47,722 nt of DNA from Pseudomonadota bacterium (GTDB lineage: Bacteria > Pseudomonadota > Gammaproteobacteria > Steroidobacterales > Steroidobacteraceae). Below the pieces are notes generated by a model that was given only the letters and a program-made list of their open reading frames with translations, did no database searches and was not told the DNA's origin. A program made the translations under genes and the position numbers. The stretch lies in the NCBI GenBank assembly GCA_021808035.1, contig JAKBCG010000001.1:1-47722 (forward strand), written 5' to 3'. Positions 8,238 through 18,157 of this stretch are shown here, piece after piece. Within the stretch, counting starts at the first letter, position 1; every line of letters starts with the position of its first letter.

Positions 8238-10307
8238 TCAGCCGGGCAATCGCGACAGGTCCGCGACGCCGCCGAGCAATGCCCGCACGTCGCGCAGCAG
8301 CGCGAGCCGATTCTCGCGTCGCGCCGTGTCCGGGTCCATCACGAGCACCGCGTCGAAGAATGCGTCCACGTCGGTGCGCAGCGCGCGGGCCGCGCCGAGC
8401 GCGTCCGCATAGCGCCGCGAGGCGAGCGCACGCTCCACTTGCGGCGCGACCTCGAGGTAACGTGCATGCAGACGCCGTTCCGCGGGCTCGGCGAACACCA
8501 TGGGGTCCACCGGCCGGCCCGAGGCGACCGGCGCCTTGCGCAGTATGTTGCCGATCCGCTTGTTCGCGGCCGCGAGCACTGCGCCGTCGGCGCTCGACAG
8601 GAATTCCTGCAGCGCCATCAACCGGGCTTCGGCGTCGAGCGGGGACCGCGGCGCCACCGCGAGCACGGCTTCGATCGCATCACCGGTCGCCGCCGTCACG
8701 CGCTCCGCCAGCACCCCGCGCAGCCGATCGGCGATGAACGCGAGCAGTTCCGTGATCGTGCCGGCGCGGGTCACCGGCTGCGCCGCGACGGCGCGCTCGA
8801 GGAGCGCGCTGAGATCGAGGTCGAGCGGCGTCTCGAGCAATATCCGCAGCACGCCGAGCGCCGCGCGCCGCAGACCGAACGGGTCCTTCGCGCCGGTCGG
8901 CTTCTCGCCGATCGCGAAGATCCCCGCGAGGGTGTCGATCTTGTCGGCGAGCGCGAGCGCGCGTCCCGCGCGGGTGCGCGGCAACGCGTCCCCGGCGAAG
9001 CGCGGACGGTACTGCTCCTCGATCGCGTCGGCGACCGCCGGCGCCTCGCCGGCTTCGAGCGCGTAGTAGCGGCCCATCGTGCCCTGCAGTTCTGGAAACT
9101 CTCCGACCATCGCGGTGACCAGGTCGGCCTTCGCGAGCGCCGCGGCGCGTTCCACCGTGTCACCGCCGCCGCCGGTCGCGCGCTCGATCTCGAGCGCGAG
9201 CGCCCGCACCCGCGCGGTCTTGTCCGCGTAGCTGCCGAGTTTGCCCTGGAAGGTCACCTCACCGAGCTGCGCCGCGCAGTCGGCGAGGCCGCGCTTGCGA
9301 TCCTGATTCCAGAAGAACTCCGCATCGGCGAGACGCGGGCGTACGACCCGCTCGTTGCCTTCGCGCACCTGGTCCGGATCGCGGCTGACCAGATTCGCGA
9401 TCGTGACGAAGTGCGCGCTCAGCGCCCCTTCAGCCGTCTCGACCGGAAAATAGCGCTGATGATCCTGGATCGTCGCGACGATCACCTCGCGCGGCAGGCG
9501 GCGGTAGCGCGCATCGAATCGGCCGATGACGGCGACCGGCCACTCGACGAGCGCGGTCACCTCGTCGAGCAACGCCGGATCGATCAACGCCCGCCCGCCG
9601 GCGCCCAGCGCCGCGGTCGCCACTTCATCGCGGATGCGCTGCCGACGCTCGGTGAAGTCGGCGAGGACCTTCGCGCGGCGCAGCGCGCCGGGGTAGCTGC
9701 GGGGCGTGCGCACGCGGATCGACCGCGGCGCGTGGAACCGGTGGCCTTGCGTGTCGCGCCCGGCGATCAAGCCGAGGATCGCGCAGGGCACGACCTCGTC
9801 GCCGAACAACATCAGGACCCGATGAACCGGGCGCACGAACTCGACCGCGCCCGCGCCCCAGCGCATCCGTCGCGGCGCCGGCAGTGCCGAGACCGCTCGC
9901 TCGGCGATCGCGCCGAGCCGGTCGACCGTTGCGGCTCCCGGATCGACGCCGCGGTAGCCGAGCCAGGACCCCTTGTCGTTCGTGATCTCGCTCAAATCCT
10001 CGACCGCGACTCCGCAGCTGCGCGCGAACGCGAGCGCCGCCTGCGTGGGCTGGCCGTCCGCGGTGTACGCGGTGCTGCGCGGCGGTCCGCGGCGCTCGAT
10101 CGCGCGGTCCGGCTGCCGCTCGGCACAGCGCTCGACCAGGACCGCGAGCCGCCGCGGGGTTGCGAATCGACGGATCCGGCCGTGGCCGATCGCGGCCGAA
10201 TCGAGACCGGCCGCGAAGCCTTCCGCGAGCGCGATCGACAGGGCCTCGAGGCTGCGCGGCGGCAGTTCCTCGGTGAGCAACTCGAACAGCAGGTCCCGGG
10301 CGGCCAT
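8238..10307 (-). CDS. glyS: glycyl-tRNA synthetase beta subunit
   Basis: Beta chain of the alpha2-beta2 glycyl-tRNA synthetase, 689 residues, the usual length. It starts with the family signature MAARDLLFELLTEELPPRSL. Other recognisable segments are AALAFARSCGV, AVEFVRPVHRVLMLFGDEVV, the HFHAPR-type region (GHRFHAPRSIRVRTPRSYPG), an HD-like TVERAAALAKADLVTAMVGEF and a C-terminal tRNA-binding region. The start at 10307 gives the conserved N-terminus and overlaps the TGA of glyQ by one base (TGATG), so the subunits are translated from one coupled message; an extension of 11 residues upstream would lie inside glyQ. It functions together with GlyQ. Confidence 0.97.
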   Translation of the reverse strand: MAARDLLFELLTEELPPRSLEALSIALAEGFAAGLDSAAIGHGRIRRFATPRRLAVLVERCAERQPDRAIERRGPPRSTAYTADGQPTQAALAFARSCGVAVEDLSEITNDKGSWLGYRGVDPGAATVDRLGAIAERAVSALPAPRRMRWGAGAVEFVRPVHRVLMLFGDEVVPCAILGLIAGRDTQGHRFHAPRSIRVRTPRSYPGALRRAKVLADFTERRQRIRDEVATAALGAGGRALIDPALLDEVTALVEWPVAVIGRFDARYRRLPREVIVATIQDHQRYFPVETAEGALSAHFVTIANLVSRDPDQVREGNERVVRPRLADAEFFWNQDRKRGLADCAAQLGEVTFQGKLGSYADKTARVRALALEIERATGGGGDTVERAAALAKADLVTAMVGEFPELQGTMGRYYALEAGEAPAVADAIEEQYRPRFAGDALPRTRAGRALALADKIDTLAGIFAIGEKPTGAKDPFGLRRAALGVLRILLETPLDLDLSALLERAVAAQPVTRAGTITELLAFIADRLRGVLAERVTAATGDAIEAVLAVAPRSPLDAEARLMALQEFLSSADGAVLAAANKRIGNILRKAPVASGRPVDPMVFAEPAERRLHARYLEVAPQVERALASRRYADALGAARALRTDVDAFFDAVLVMDPDTARRENRLALLRDVRALLGGVADLSRLPG

Positions 10308-11233
10308 CACGCCACCCGTCCGGCGACGTTGCCCTGACACAGCGGGAAGCCGAGCGCCTCACGAGCGTCGCGATAGCCTTCCGCGACTGCGCGTGCGAGC
10401 GCGCGAACCCGCAGGATGTACCGCTGGCGCTCCGTGACCGAGACCGCGCGACGGGCGTCGAGCAAATTGAAAGTGTGCGAGGCCTCGAGCATCCGCTCGT
10501 ACGCTGGCAGCACCAGCCGGTCGGCGATCAGCCGGCCGCAAGCCGCTTCCGCCGCATCGAACGCGTGCCGCAGTTCGGCGACGTCGGCCTTCTCGAAGTT
10601 GTATGCCGATTGTTCGACTTCGTTCTGGTGGAACACGTCGCCGTAGGTCACCCGGCGGCCGGGACCGTCGGTCCAGACGATGTCGAAGATGCTCTCGGTG
10701 CCTTGGATGTACATCGCGAGACGTTCAAGGCCATAGGCGATCTCACCCATCACCGGTCGGCAATCGATCCCGCCCACCTGCTGGAAGTACGTGAACTGGG
10801 TGATCTCCATGCCGTTCAGCCAGACCTCCCAACCGAGCCCCCAGGCGCCGAGCGTCGGCGACTCCCAGTTGTCCTCGACGAACCGGATGTCATGGGTCAG
10901 CAGGTCGAAGCCGAGTGCCCGGAGCGACCCGAGATAGAGCGCCTGGAAATCAGCCGGCGAAGGCTTCATCACGACCTGGAACTGATAGTAGTGCTGCAAA
11001 CGGAAAGGATTGTCCCCGTAGCGCCCGTCGGTCGGCCGGCGCGAGGCCTGCACGTATGCGGCGTTCCAGGGTTCCGGTCCGACGGCCCGCAGGAAGGTCG
11101 CAGGCGCGAAAGTCCCGGCGCCCACTTCCATATCGTAGGGCTGCATCACGACGCAACCCTGCGCCGACCAATAGCGTTGCAGCGCGAAGATCAAGTCCTG
11201 AAACGTTCGTGGGGGCGCGGCAGCTTTCGGCAT
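10307..11233 (-). CDS. glyQ: glycyl-tRNA synthetase alpha subunit
   Basis: Catalytic class II chain of the tetrameric glycyl-tRNA synthetase, 308 residues against 303 in Escherichia coli. Strong family blocks: TFQDLIFALQRYWSAQGCVV, QPYDMEVGAGTFAPATFLRA, the motif 2 region QASRRPTDGRYGDNPFRLQH, HDIRFVEDNWESPTLGAWGL and the motif 3 region MGEIAYGLERLAMYIQG. The ATG at 11233 yields the normal N-terminus; the frame stays open far upstream, but that stretch is antisense to glnA and not coding. A -10-like TATACT sits about 27 bases before the start. It is transcribed divergently from glnA. Confidence 0.98.
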   Translation of the reverse strand: MPKAAAPPRTFQDLIFALQRYWSAQGCVVMQPYDMEVGAGTFAPATFLRAVGPEPWNAAYVQASRRPTDGRYGDNPFRLQHYYQFQVVMKPSPADFQALYLGSLRALGFDLLTHDIRFVEDNWESPTLGAWGLGWEVWLNGMEITQFTYFQQVGGIDCRPVMGEIAYGLERLAMYIQGTESIFDIVWTDGPGRRVTYGDVFHQNEVEQSAYNFEKADVAELRHAFDAAEAACGRLIADRLVLPAYERMLEASHTFNLLDARRAVSVTERQRYILRVRALARAVAEGYRDAREALGFPLCQGNVAGRVA

Positions 11234-11259
11234 GAGGGCGCTCGATCGCAAAGCGAACA

Positions 11260-11265
11260 AGTATA
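11260..11265 (-). promoter_or_regulatory. possible -10 element of glyQ-glyS
   Basis: TATACT on the minus strand, five of six bases matching the sigma-70 -10 consensus, about 27 bases before the glyQ start codon. The ten bases GCTATACTTG recur exactly ahead of the rhodanese gene (18898-18907). No good -35 is visible, so this is tentative. Confidence 0.4.
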
Positions 11266-11417
11266 GCGAGGCGAACGTGCACGCGCGCGCGCGGCGCGGG
11301 CATGAATCCGCATGCGCGCCGTATGCGCCCGGACCAAACGACCGTCCTCGTCGTCGCGCGCCAAAATGATGCGCCAAATTGGCATAACGCCCTCGATTGG
11401 TGCACGCTACGCGCCTA

Positions 11418-11433
11418 ATCATTCCGCAATGAT
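11418..11433. repeat. perfect inverted repeat upstream of glnA promoter
   Basis: ATCATT and AATGAT form a six-base perfect inverted repeat with a four-base spacer, centred about 40 bases upstream of the sigma-54-type -24 element. It could be an operator; no regulator is assigned. Confidence 0.35.
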
Positions 11434-11465
11434 GCCAAACCCTTGATTCGCGGCGCCCCAGAATG

Positions 11466-11481
11466 TGGCATGGCTCATGCA
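11466..11481 (+). promoter_or_regulatory. sigma-54-type (-24/-12) promoter of glnA
   Basis: TGGCAT (11466-11471), five bases, then ATGCA (11477-11481). The essential GG and GC doublets have the correct 12-base register of the RpoN consensus TGGCAC-N5-TTGCA, with one mismatch in each half. The predicted transcript start is near 11491, about 57 bases before the glnA ATG. Its own activator pair glnL-glnG lies downstream, which fits nitrogen control by NtrC. NtrC-like half-sites occur 65-110 bases upstream but are weak. Confidence 0.65.
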
Positions 11482-11548
11482 TTAACGAAAAATCCCCGGA
11501 CCCTGGCCGGGCCCTATCGACGCCGCACACCGCCCACGGAGGAGAATC

Positions 11549-12958
11549 ATGACTCCCGCTGAAGTTATGCGATTCATTCAAGAAAAGGATGCGAAGTTCG
11601 CCGATCTGCGCTTCACAGACACGATCGGCAAGGAACAGCACGTCACGATCCCGACCCGGCTGGTCGACGAGGGATTCTTCCAGGACGGCAAGATGTTCGA
11701 TGGATCGTCGATCGCCGGCTGGAAGGGAATCAACGAGTCGGACATGATCTTGATGCCCGATCCGGCGACCGCGGTGATCGACCCGTTCTTCGAAGAGACC
11801 ACCGTGAATCTGCGTTGCGACGTGATCGAACCGACCACGATGCAAGGCTACGACCGTGATCCGCGCTCGCTCGCGAAGCGCGCCGAGGCGTACCTGAAGT
11901 CGACCGGAATCGCCGACACGGCGCTGTTTGGACCAGAAAACGAGTTCTTCATCTTCGACGACGTGACGATGAGCTCGTCGATGAACGGGTGCGCGTACCG
12001 CGTCGACTCCTACGAGGGCGCGTGGAATTCCGGCAAGCCCTACGACGACGGCAACAAGGGTCATCGGCCGGGCGTCAAGGGCGGCTACTTCCCGGTGCCG
12101 CCGGTCGACTCGCAGCAGGACATCCGTACCGCGATGTCGCAGGCCTGCGAGGAAATGGGCCTGAAGTTCGAGGTGCATCACCATGAGGTCGCGACCGCCG
12201 GCCAGGGCGAGATCAACGTCGCGGCGAACACGCTGACGAAGAAGGCCGACGAGGTCCAGATCCTCAAGTACGCGCTGCAGAACGTCGCGCATGGCTACGG
12301 CAAGACGCTCACGTTCATGCCGAAGCCGATCGTCGGCGACAACGGCAATGGCATGCACGTGCATCAGTCGCTGCAAAAGGACGGCAAGGCGCTGTTCGCC
12401 GGCGACAAGTACGGCGGCCTGTCGGACATCGCGCTCTATTACATCGGCGGCATCATCAAGCACGCGCGCGCGTTGAACGCGTTCACCAACGCGAGCACGA
12501 ACAGCTACAAGCGGCTCGTGCCCGGCTTCGAAGCGCCGGTGAAGCTCGCGTACTCGGCACGCAACCGCTCCGCGTCGATCCGGATCCCGTGGGTGTCGAA
12601 TCCGAAGGCGCGGCGGATCGAGGTGCGATTCCCGGATGCGACCGCTAACCCGTACTTCGCGTTCGCCGCGATGATGCTCGCCGGTCTCGACGGGATCCAG
12701 AACAAGATCCACCCGGGGGATCCGGCGGACAAGGATCTCTACGATCTCGAGCCCGAGGAGGACAAGAAGATCCCGACGGTCTGCCATTCGCTCGACATGG
12801 CGCTCGAATACCTCGACCGGGATCGCGCGTTCCTGAAGGTCGGCGGCGTTTTCAGCGACGACCTGATCGATGCCTACATCGACCTGAAGATGAAGGAAGT
12901 CACCCGGCTGCGGATGACGACGCACCCGATCGAGATGGAGATGTACTACAGCCTCTGA
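11549..12958 (+). CDS. glnA: glutamine synthetase type I
   Basis: Makes glutamine from glutamate, ammonia and ATP; a cytoplasmic dodecamer and the main ammonia-assimilating enzyme. The 469-residue length matches the GSI-beta class. Seen: DGSSIAGWKGINESDM near the N-terminus, EFFIFDDV, the ATP-binding KPIVGDNGNGMHVHQSL, the NRSASIRIPW segment and RRIEVRFPDATANPYFAFAA. Tyr398 in DLYDLEPEED is the expected adenylylation site, so activity control by GlnE is likely. A strong GGAGGAGAA precedes the ATG. The sigma-54-type promoter upstream and glnL-glnG downstream point to nitrogen-regulated expression. A long hairpin follows the stop. Confidence 0.98.
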   Translation: MTPAEVMRFIQEKDAKFADLRFTDTIGKEQHVTIPTRLVDEGFFQDGKMFDGSSIAGWKGINESDMILMPDPATAVIDPFFEETTVNLRCDVIEPTTMQGYDRDPRSLAKRAEAYLKSTGIADTALFGPENEFFIFDDVTMSSSMNGCAYRVDSYEGAWNSGKPYDDGNKGHRPGVKGGYFPVPPVDSQQDIRTAMSQACEEMGLKFEVHHHEVATAGQGEINVAANTLTKKADEVQILKYALQNVAHGYGKTLTFMPKPIVGDNGNGMHVHQSLQKDGKALFAGDKYGGLSDIALYYIGGIIKHARALNAFTNASTNSYKRLVPGFEAPVKLAYSARNRSASIRIPWVSNPKARRIEVRFPDATANPYFAFAAMMLAGLDGIQNKIHPGDPADKDLYDLEPEEDKKIPTVCHSLDMALEYLDRDRAFLKVGGVFSDDLIDAYIDLKMKEVTRLRMTTHPIEMEMYYSL

Positions 12959-12988
12959 CCGCGCGCCCGGCGCGCTGTCCGGAGAAGC

Positions 12989-13026
12989 TCACCCAAAGGG
13001 TGACGGCGGTCACACCGCCGTCACCC
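12989..13026 (+). terminator. overlapping hairpins after glnA (terminator or attenuator)
   Basis: GGGTGACGGCGG (12998-13009) pairs perfectly with CCGCCGTCACCC (13015-13026) around a five-base loop, a 12-bp stem starting 40 bases after the glnA stop. The same GGGTGA can instead pair with an upstream TCACCC (12989-12994, loop AAA). The two structures exclude each other. There is no long T run, so classical intrinsic termination is uncertain; mRNA 3'-end protection or attenuation before the DUF4124 and glnLG genes are alternatives. Confidence 0.55.
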
Positions 13027-13048
13027 CGCGGTTTGGTGATGGAGGGCG

Positions 13049-13591
13049 ATGGCGCTATGCTCTCGGATCATGCACCGGTGGCGCATACTGATCGTGGCTG
13101 GATTGCTCGCGGCGAACGCGTGCCCGGCGTCGGCGATCTACAAGTGGACCGATGCGGCCGGGGTCGTGCATTTTGCCGACCATCCCGCGCCCGGGGCCCA
13201 AAAGATCCAGCTCGACGTGGATGTCGTGCCGGCGGTGCGCACGCCGCCGATCCCATCGTCGCCGCAAACCGTGACGCCGATCCCGTATGCCCACTTCACG
13301 ATCGATTCACCGACCCGCGAGCAGACGTTCTTCGGCGAGCCGGTGCCGGTACACCTGACGATGCAGCCGGCGCTGCGACCGAGCGACGAGCTGCGCTGGA
13401 CCCTGAACGGCCGGCCGCTCGACACAGAAACGAATCAGGTCGGCTTTGCATTGCCCGGCCTGCCGCGCGGCGCCTACGATCTCGTTGCGACCGCGATCGA
13501 TCGCGAGAGCGGCGGGACCTTGAACAGCGCGACCGTCGCGTTCTACGTGCACCGCCCCTCGATCCTGAATCCCCACCACCACCCGCACTGA
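13049..13591 (+). CDS. DUF4124 domain-containing exported protein
   Basis: A 180-residue secreted or periplasmic protein of unknown function. A hydrophobic leader (ILIVAGLLAANACPASA) ends right before IYKWTDAAGVVHFADHPAPG, the DUF4124 signature (YKW-D-G-VH-D-P). The C-terminal half (HFTIDSPTREQTFFGEPVPV and a -DLVATAIDRESG- strand) looks like an Ig-like beta domain. The ATG at 13049 has GGAGGG close upstream (short spacing); an ATG at 13070 would also leave a good signal peptide. This type of gene sits beside glnA and ntrBC in other gammaproteobacteria as far as I recall, but its part in nitrogen metabolism is not known. Confidence 0.85.
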   Translation: MALCSRIMHRWRILIVAGLLAANACPASAIYKWTDAAGVVHFADHPAPGAQKIQLDVDVVPAVRTPPIPSSPQTVTPIPYAHFTIDSPTREQTFFGEPVPVHLTMQPALRPSDELRWTLNGRPLDTETNQVGFALPGLPRGAYDLVATAIDRESGGTLNSATVAFYVHRPSILNPHHHPH

Positions 13592-13618
13592 ACGCGGGTC
13601 CGCCGCCGGACGGCGCGA

Positions 13619-14703
13619 ATGGCCATTGAGGCCATCGGGTCCGCGCCGGTCGATCGCGCCGAGCTCCTCGACGCGCTGCTCACGAGCGTGTTCGTCCTCG
13701 ACGCCGAGCTGCGCGTCATCGACCTGAACGCGGCTGCGCAGACCCTGCTCGGGCTCGGCGCGAGCCAGGCGCTCGGTCGGCCGGTCGGTGAGCTGCTGCG
13801 AGGCGCGGATCTGCTGGCGGCGCTGCTCGAGCGGGCGCTCGCGCGGCGTGGCGAGGAGATCGTGCAGCGTGAGCTCGCCTGGCAGGAACCGCTCGGCGCG
13901 GAGCGGATCCTGGCGTGCGCGGCGACGGTGGCGACCCTCGGCGCCGAGATCCGCCTGGTTCTCGAGATCGAGGACATCACCCAGCATCGACGAAGGATCC
14001 GGGAAGCGGCGCTCCTCGCGCAACTGGACGGCAGCCGCCTGATGATTCGCCAGCTGGCGCACGAGATCAAGAACCCGCTCGGCGGCGTGCGCGGCGCGGC
14101 GCAGCTCCTCGAACGCGAACTCCTCGATCCGGCGTTGCGCGAGTACACGCGGGTGATCATCAGCGAGGCGGATCGGCTCGCGGGCCTGCTCGACACGATG
14201 CAGGGGCCCGGCCGTCCGCCCGCCAAACAGGCCGTGAACGTGCACGAGATGCTCGAGCGCGTCTATCGACTGCTGCGCGGCGAAGCCTCGGCGCGGATCA
14301 CGATCGAGCGCGACTATGATCCCAGTCTGCCGACCCTCACCGTCGATCCGAACCACATCATCCAGGCGATGCTGAACCTCGGTCGAAATGCGTTGCAGGC
14401 GCTCGAGTCGGGCATGGCGGACGGCGGCCGTCTGGTGCTGCGTACCCGCGCGGCGATCAACGTGACGCTCGGCGCGCAGCGGCACCGGGTCGTCGCCTCG
14501 ATCCAGTTCGAGGACAACGGGCCCGGCGTGCCGCCGGAAATCCGGGACACGATCTTCTATCCCCTGGTTTCGGGGCGCGACGGCGGGTCGGGCTTCGGCC
14601 TCGCGGTCGCGCAGGATCTCGTGACCCGCCATGGTGGCTTGATCGAGTTCGACAGCGCGCCGGGACGCACGGTCTTCACGTTGTCGCTGCCGATGGATAC
14701 CGC

Positions 14704-14707
<4 letters not shown>
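13619..14707 (+). CDS. glnL: nitrogen regulation sensor histidine kinase NtrB
   Basis: Two-component kinase/phosphatase that reads nitrogen status through PII and phosphorylates NtrC. 362 residues, no membrane segments, cytoplasmic. An N-terminal PAS domain (about 15-125) is followed by the phospho-acceptor block RQLAHEIKNPLGGVRGAAQL with His148, then the ATPase: N box LNLGRNALQALE, G1 DNGPGVPPEIRDTIF and G2 GGSGFGLAVAQDLVTRHGG. The start is ATG at 13619, 27 bases after the DUF4124 stop. Its end overlaps the glnG start (ATGA), so kinase and regulator are coupled. Location after glnA gives the classical glnA-glnL-glnG order with one extra gene. Confidence 0.96.
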
Positions 14708-16119
<1,412 letters not shown>

Positions 16120-16153
16120 GCCGCGCGCAGGGAGCAGCGGCGCGAGGGCCACG

Positions 16154-16615
16154 ATGTTTCACGTGATCCTGTTCGAACCGGAGATCCCGCCGAACACCGG
16201 CAACGTGATCCGCCTGTGCGCGAACGCCGGCGCATCGCTCCACCTGGTCAAGCCGCTCGGGTTTCGTCTCGACGACCGGAGTCTGCGCCGCAGCGGCCTC
16301 GACTACCACGACCTCGCGCCGGTCGCGGTGCATGCGGACCTCGACGCCTGCCTCGCGGCGCTCGCCGGTTCGCGCGTGTTCGCGGTCGAGACCGGTGCGC
16401 GCCGCTGCTACGGCGAGATCGCCTATTGCGCGGAGGACGCGTTCTTGTTCGGACCCGAGACGAGAGGCCTGCCGGCGGCGGTGCTCGCCCGTTGTCCGGT
16501 CGATCGCCGCGTGTCGATCCCGATGCGGACCCCGGGCCGCAGCTTGAATCTCGCGAATGCAGTGTCGGTCGTGCTGTTCGAGGCCTGGCGCCAGCACGGC
16601 TTCGCGGGCGCCTGA
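16154..16615 (+). CDS. trmL: tRNA (cytidine(34)-2'-O)-methyltransferase
   Basis: SPOUT-class enzyme that methylates the 2'-OH of the wobble base in tRNA-Leu isoacceptors. 153 residues, the normal size of TrmL (YibK). Signature blocks: HVILFEPEIPPNTGNVIRLC at the N-terminus, HLVKPLGFRLDDRSLRRSGL, DYHDL, then the knot motifs FLFGPETRGLPAAVL and SIPMRTPGRSLNLANAVSVV. The start ATG at 16154 is 34 bases after glnG, so it may be read from the same transcript. It converges with gpsA across a 21-base gap. Confidence 0.95.
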   Translation: MFHVILFEPEIPPNTGNVIRLCANAGASLHLVKPLGFRLDDRSLRRSGLDYHDLAPVAVHADLDACLAALAGSRVFAVETGARRCYGEIAYCAEDAFLFGPETRGLPAAVLARCPVDRRVSIPMRTPGRSLNLANAVSVVLFEAWRQHGFAGA

Positions 16616-16636
16616 GGTACCGGCCCGGAGCGCCCT

Positions 16637-17647
16637 TCAGTCGCTCTCGGCGCGCAGCGCCCGGCGCATCAACAACCGGACCGATTCGCGCGCATCGTGA
16701 CCCTCGTGGACGATGCGGTAGACCTGCTCGCAGATCGGCATCTCGACGCCGACGCGCTCCGCGACCCGCCGTACCGCGCGCGCGGCGTGCACCCCCTCGA
16801 CGACCTGGCCGATTGCGCTCGCCGCCGCGTCGAAGGATTGGCCCTGCGCGAGCGCGATTCCGAGGCGGCGGTTGCGGGACTGGTCGTCCGTGCAGGTCAG
16901 GACCAGGTCGCCGAGGCCGGCGAGCCCCATGAACGTCTCGCGCGTCGCGCCGAGGCGGACCCCGAGACGCAGCATCTCGGCGAGCCCGCGGGTGATCAGC
17001 GCGACCCGCGTGTTCGCGCCGAAGCCGAGCCCGTCGGACAGGCCGGAGCCGATTGCGATCACGTTCTTCACCGCGCCGCCGACCTCGACACCGACGACGT
17101 CGGTCTGGCGGTAGGCGCGAAAGTTGGGACCGGACAAGCGTTGCGCGAGTGCTTCGCCGAAGCGCGCGTCCTGCGAAGCGACCACGAGCGCGGTCGGCAG
17201 GTCCGCGGCCACCTCGCTCGCGAACGTCGGTCCCGAGAGCACCGCGGTCGGCCTGGCGCCGAGCAATTCGGCCGCGACGTGGTGCGGCAGGAGACCGGTC
17301 TCGATCTCGAAGCCTTTCGTCGCCCAGGCGACGCGGGCGTTCGCGCCGAGCCGCGACTGGAGCGCGTTCAGGGTCTCGCGAAACGCGTGCGACGGAACGG
17401 CGACCAGGACGTCGCGAGCGGCCGCGAGTGCGGCATCGAGATCAGTCTCGACCTGTAACGCCGCCGGGAACGCCGCTCGCGGCAGATAACGCCGGTTGCG
17501 CCGCTCCGCGCGCATCTCGGCGAGCGCGGCACGATCGCGGCCCCAGAGTACGGTCGGATGGCCGGAGCGCGCGAGATGGATCGCGAGCGCGGTACCCCAG
17601 GATCCGGCGCCGACGACCGCGATCGCGTGGGGATCCGGGCCGGGCAT
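16637..17647 (-). CDS. gpsA: NAD(P)-dependent glycerol-3-phosphate dehydrogenase
   Basis: Reduces dihydroxyacetone phosphate to sn-glycerol-3-phosphate, the backbone for phospholipids. 336 residues. The Rossmann motif GAGSWGTALA is at 13-22; further blocks are LVAVPSHAFRETL, WATKGFEIETG, VLSGPTFASEVA and the catalytic GGAVKNVIAIGSGLSDGLGF followed by ALITRGLAEM. The ATG at 17647 gives the standard N-terminus. It is 27 bases downstream of secB in the conserved rhodanese-grxC-secB-gpsA order and supplies the precursor for PlsC encoded elsewhere in the window. Confidence 0.97.
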   Translation of the reverse strand: MPGPDPHAIAVVGAGSWGTALAIHLARSGHPTVLWGRDRAALAEMRAERRNRRYLPRAAFPAALQVETDLDAALAAARDVLVAVPSHAFRETLNALQSRLGANARVAWATKGFEIETGLLPHHVAAELLGARPTAVLSGPTFASEVAADLPTALVVASQDARFGEALAQRLSGPNFRAYRQTDVVGVEVGGAVKNVIAIGSGLSDGLGFGANTRVALITRGLAEMLRLGVRLGATRETFMGLAGLGDLVLTCTDDQSRNRRLGIALAQGQSFDAAASAIGQVVEGVHAARAVRRVAERVGVEMPICEQVYRIVHEGHDARESVRLLMRRALRAESD

Positions 17648-17674
17648 CGAGCGGGAACCGGTGGGTGCGCGGGG

Positions 17675-18157
17675 CTAGTTGACGGTGCCCGTCTGCGCCT
17701 GCCCGCTCTCCGCCGCCTGCTGGTACAGCGCGTCGAAATTCACGAGCGGCAGCAGGAAGTTCGGGAAACCACCCTTCGTGATCAGATCCGAGACGACCTC
17801 GCGGGCGTAAGGGAACAGCACGCTCGGGCAGAAGCTGCCGATCAGGCGCTTCAAGTCCTCGTCCGAGGCGCCGACGATCGCGAACACGCCGGCCTGCTTG
17901 ACCTCGACGAGGTACATCGTCGCCTCGCCCTGCTTCGCCTCCAGCGTGATCGTGAGCGATACCTCGCGCACGTCCGGCGCGATATCCTCCGCCGAACTGT
18001 TCATGTTCAACTGGAACTTGGGCTCCCAGGCCTGGTTCGGCGGCAGCCGCGGCCCGTTGGGCGACTCGTAGGAGCTGTCCTTCAAATAGACGGTCTGCAG
18101 CGTGACCTGCACGCCGTTCTGCGCCGGCAACGGCTGATTCGCGATCTCTTCGTTCAT
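17675..18157 (-). CDS. secB: protein-export chaperone SecB
   Basis: Homotetrameric cytoplasmic chaperone that keeps preproteins unfolded and hands them to SecA. 160 residues. Family blocks seen: VQVTLQTVYLKDSSYESPNG, PEFQ-like PKFQLNMNSSAEDI, VSLTITLEAKQGEATMYLVE, QAGVFAIVGASDEDLKRLIG, and the C-terminal CPSVLFPYAREVVSDLITKG with FPNFLLPLVNFDALYQ. The start overlaps the stop of grxC by four bases (ATGA). SecB is restricted mostly to Proteobacteria, which supports the proposed taxon. Confidence 0.97.
   Translation of the reverse strand: MNEEIANQPLPAQNGVQVTLQTVYLKDSSYESPNGPRLPPNQAWEPKFQLNMNSSAEDIAPDVREVSLTITLEAKQGEATMYLVEVKQAGVFAIVGASDEDLKRLIGSFCPSVLFPYAREVVSDLITKGGFPNFLLPLVNFDALYQQAAESGQAQTGTVN

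Larger units (their letters stand above)
11234..11548. other. divergent glyQ/glnA control region (315 bases, no gene)
   Basis: Intergenic DNA between two divergent genes. It holds a -10-like element for glyQ, an alternating purine/pyrimidine run rich in CG near 11278-11297, an imperfect NtrC-like palindrome at 11370-11386 (TGCGCC-AAATT-GGCATA), GGTGCA half-site at 11399-11404, a perfect six-base inverted repeat ATCATT-ccgc-AATGAT at 11418-11433, and the sigma-54-type promoter of glnA. No small reading frame with a convincing start was seen. Confidence 0.7.

Noticed and set aside
11234..12925. Long upstream extension of the glyQ frame
   Set aside because: It runs antisense through glnA and its control region; GlyQ homology begins exactly at 11233.
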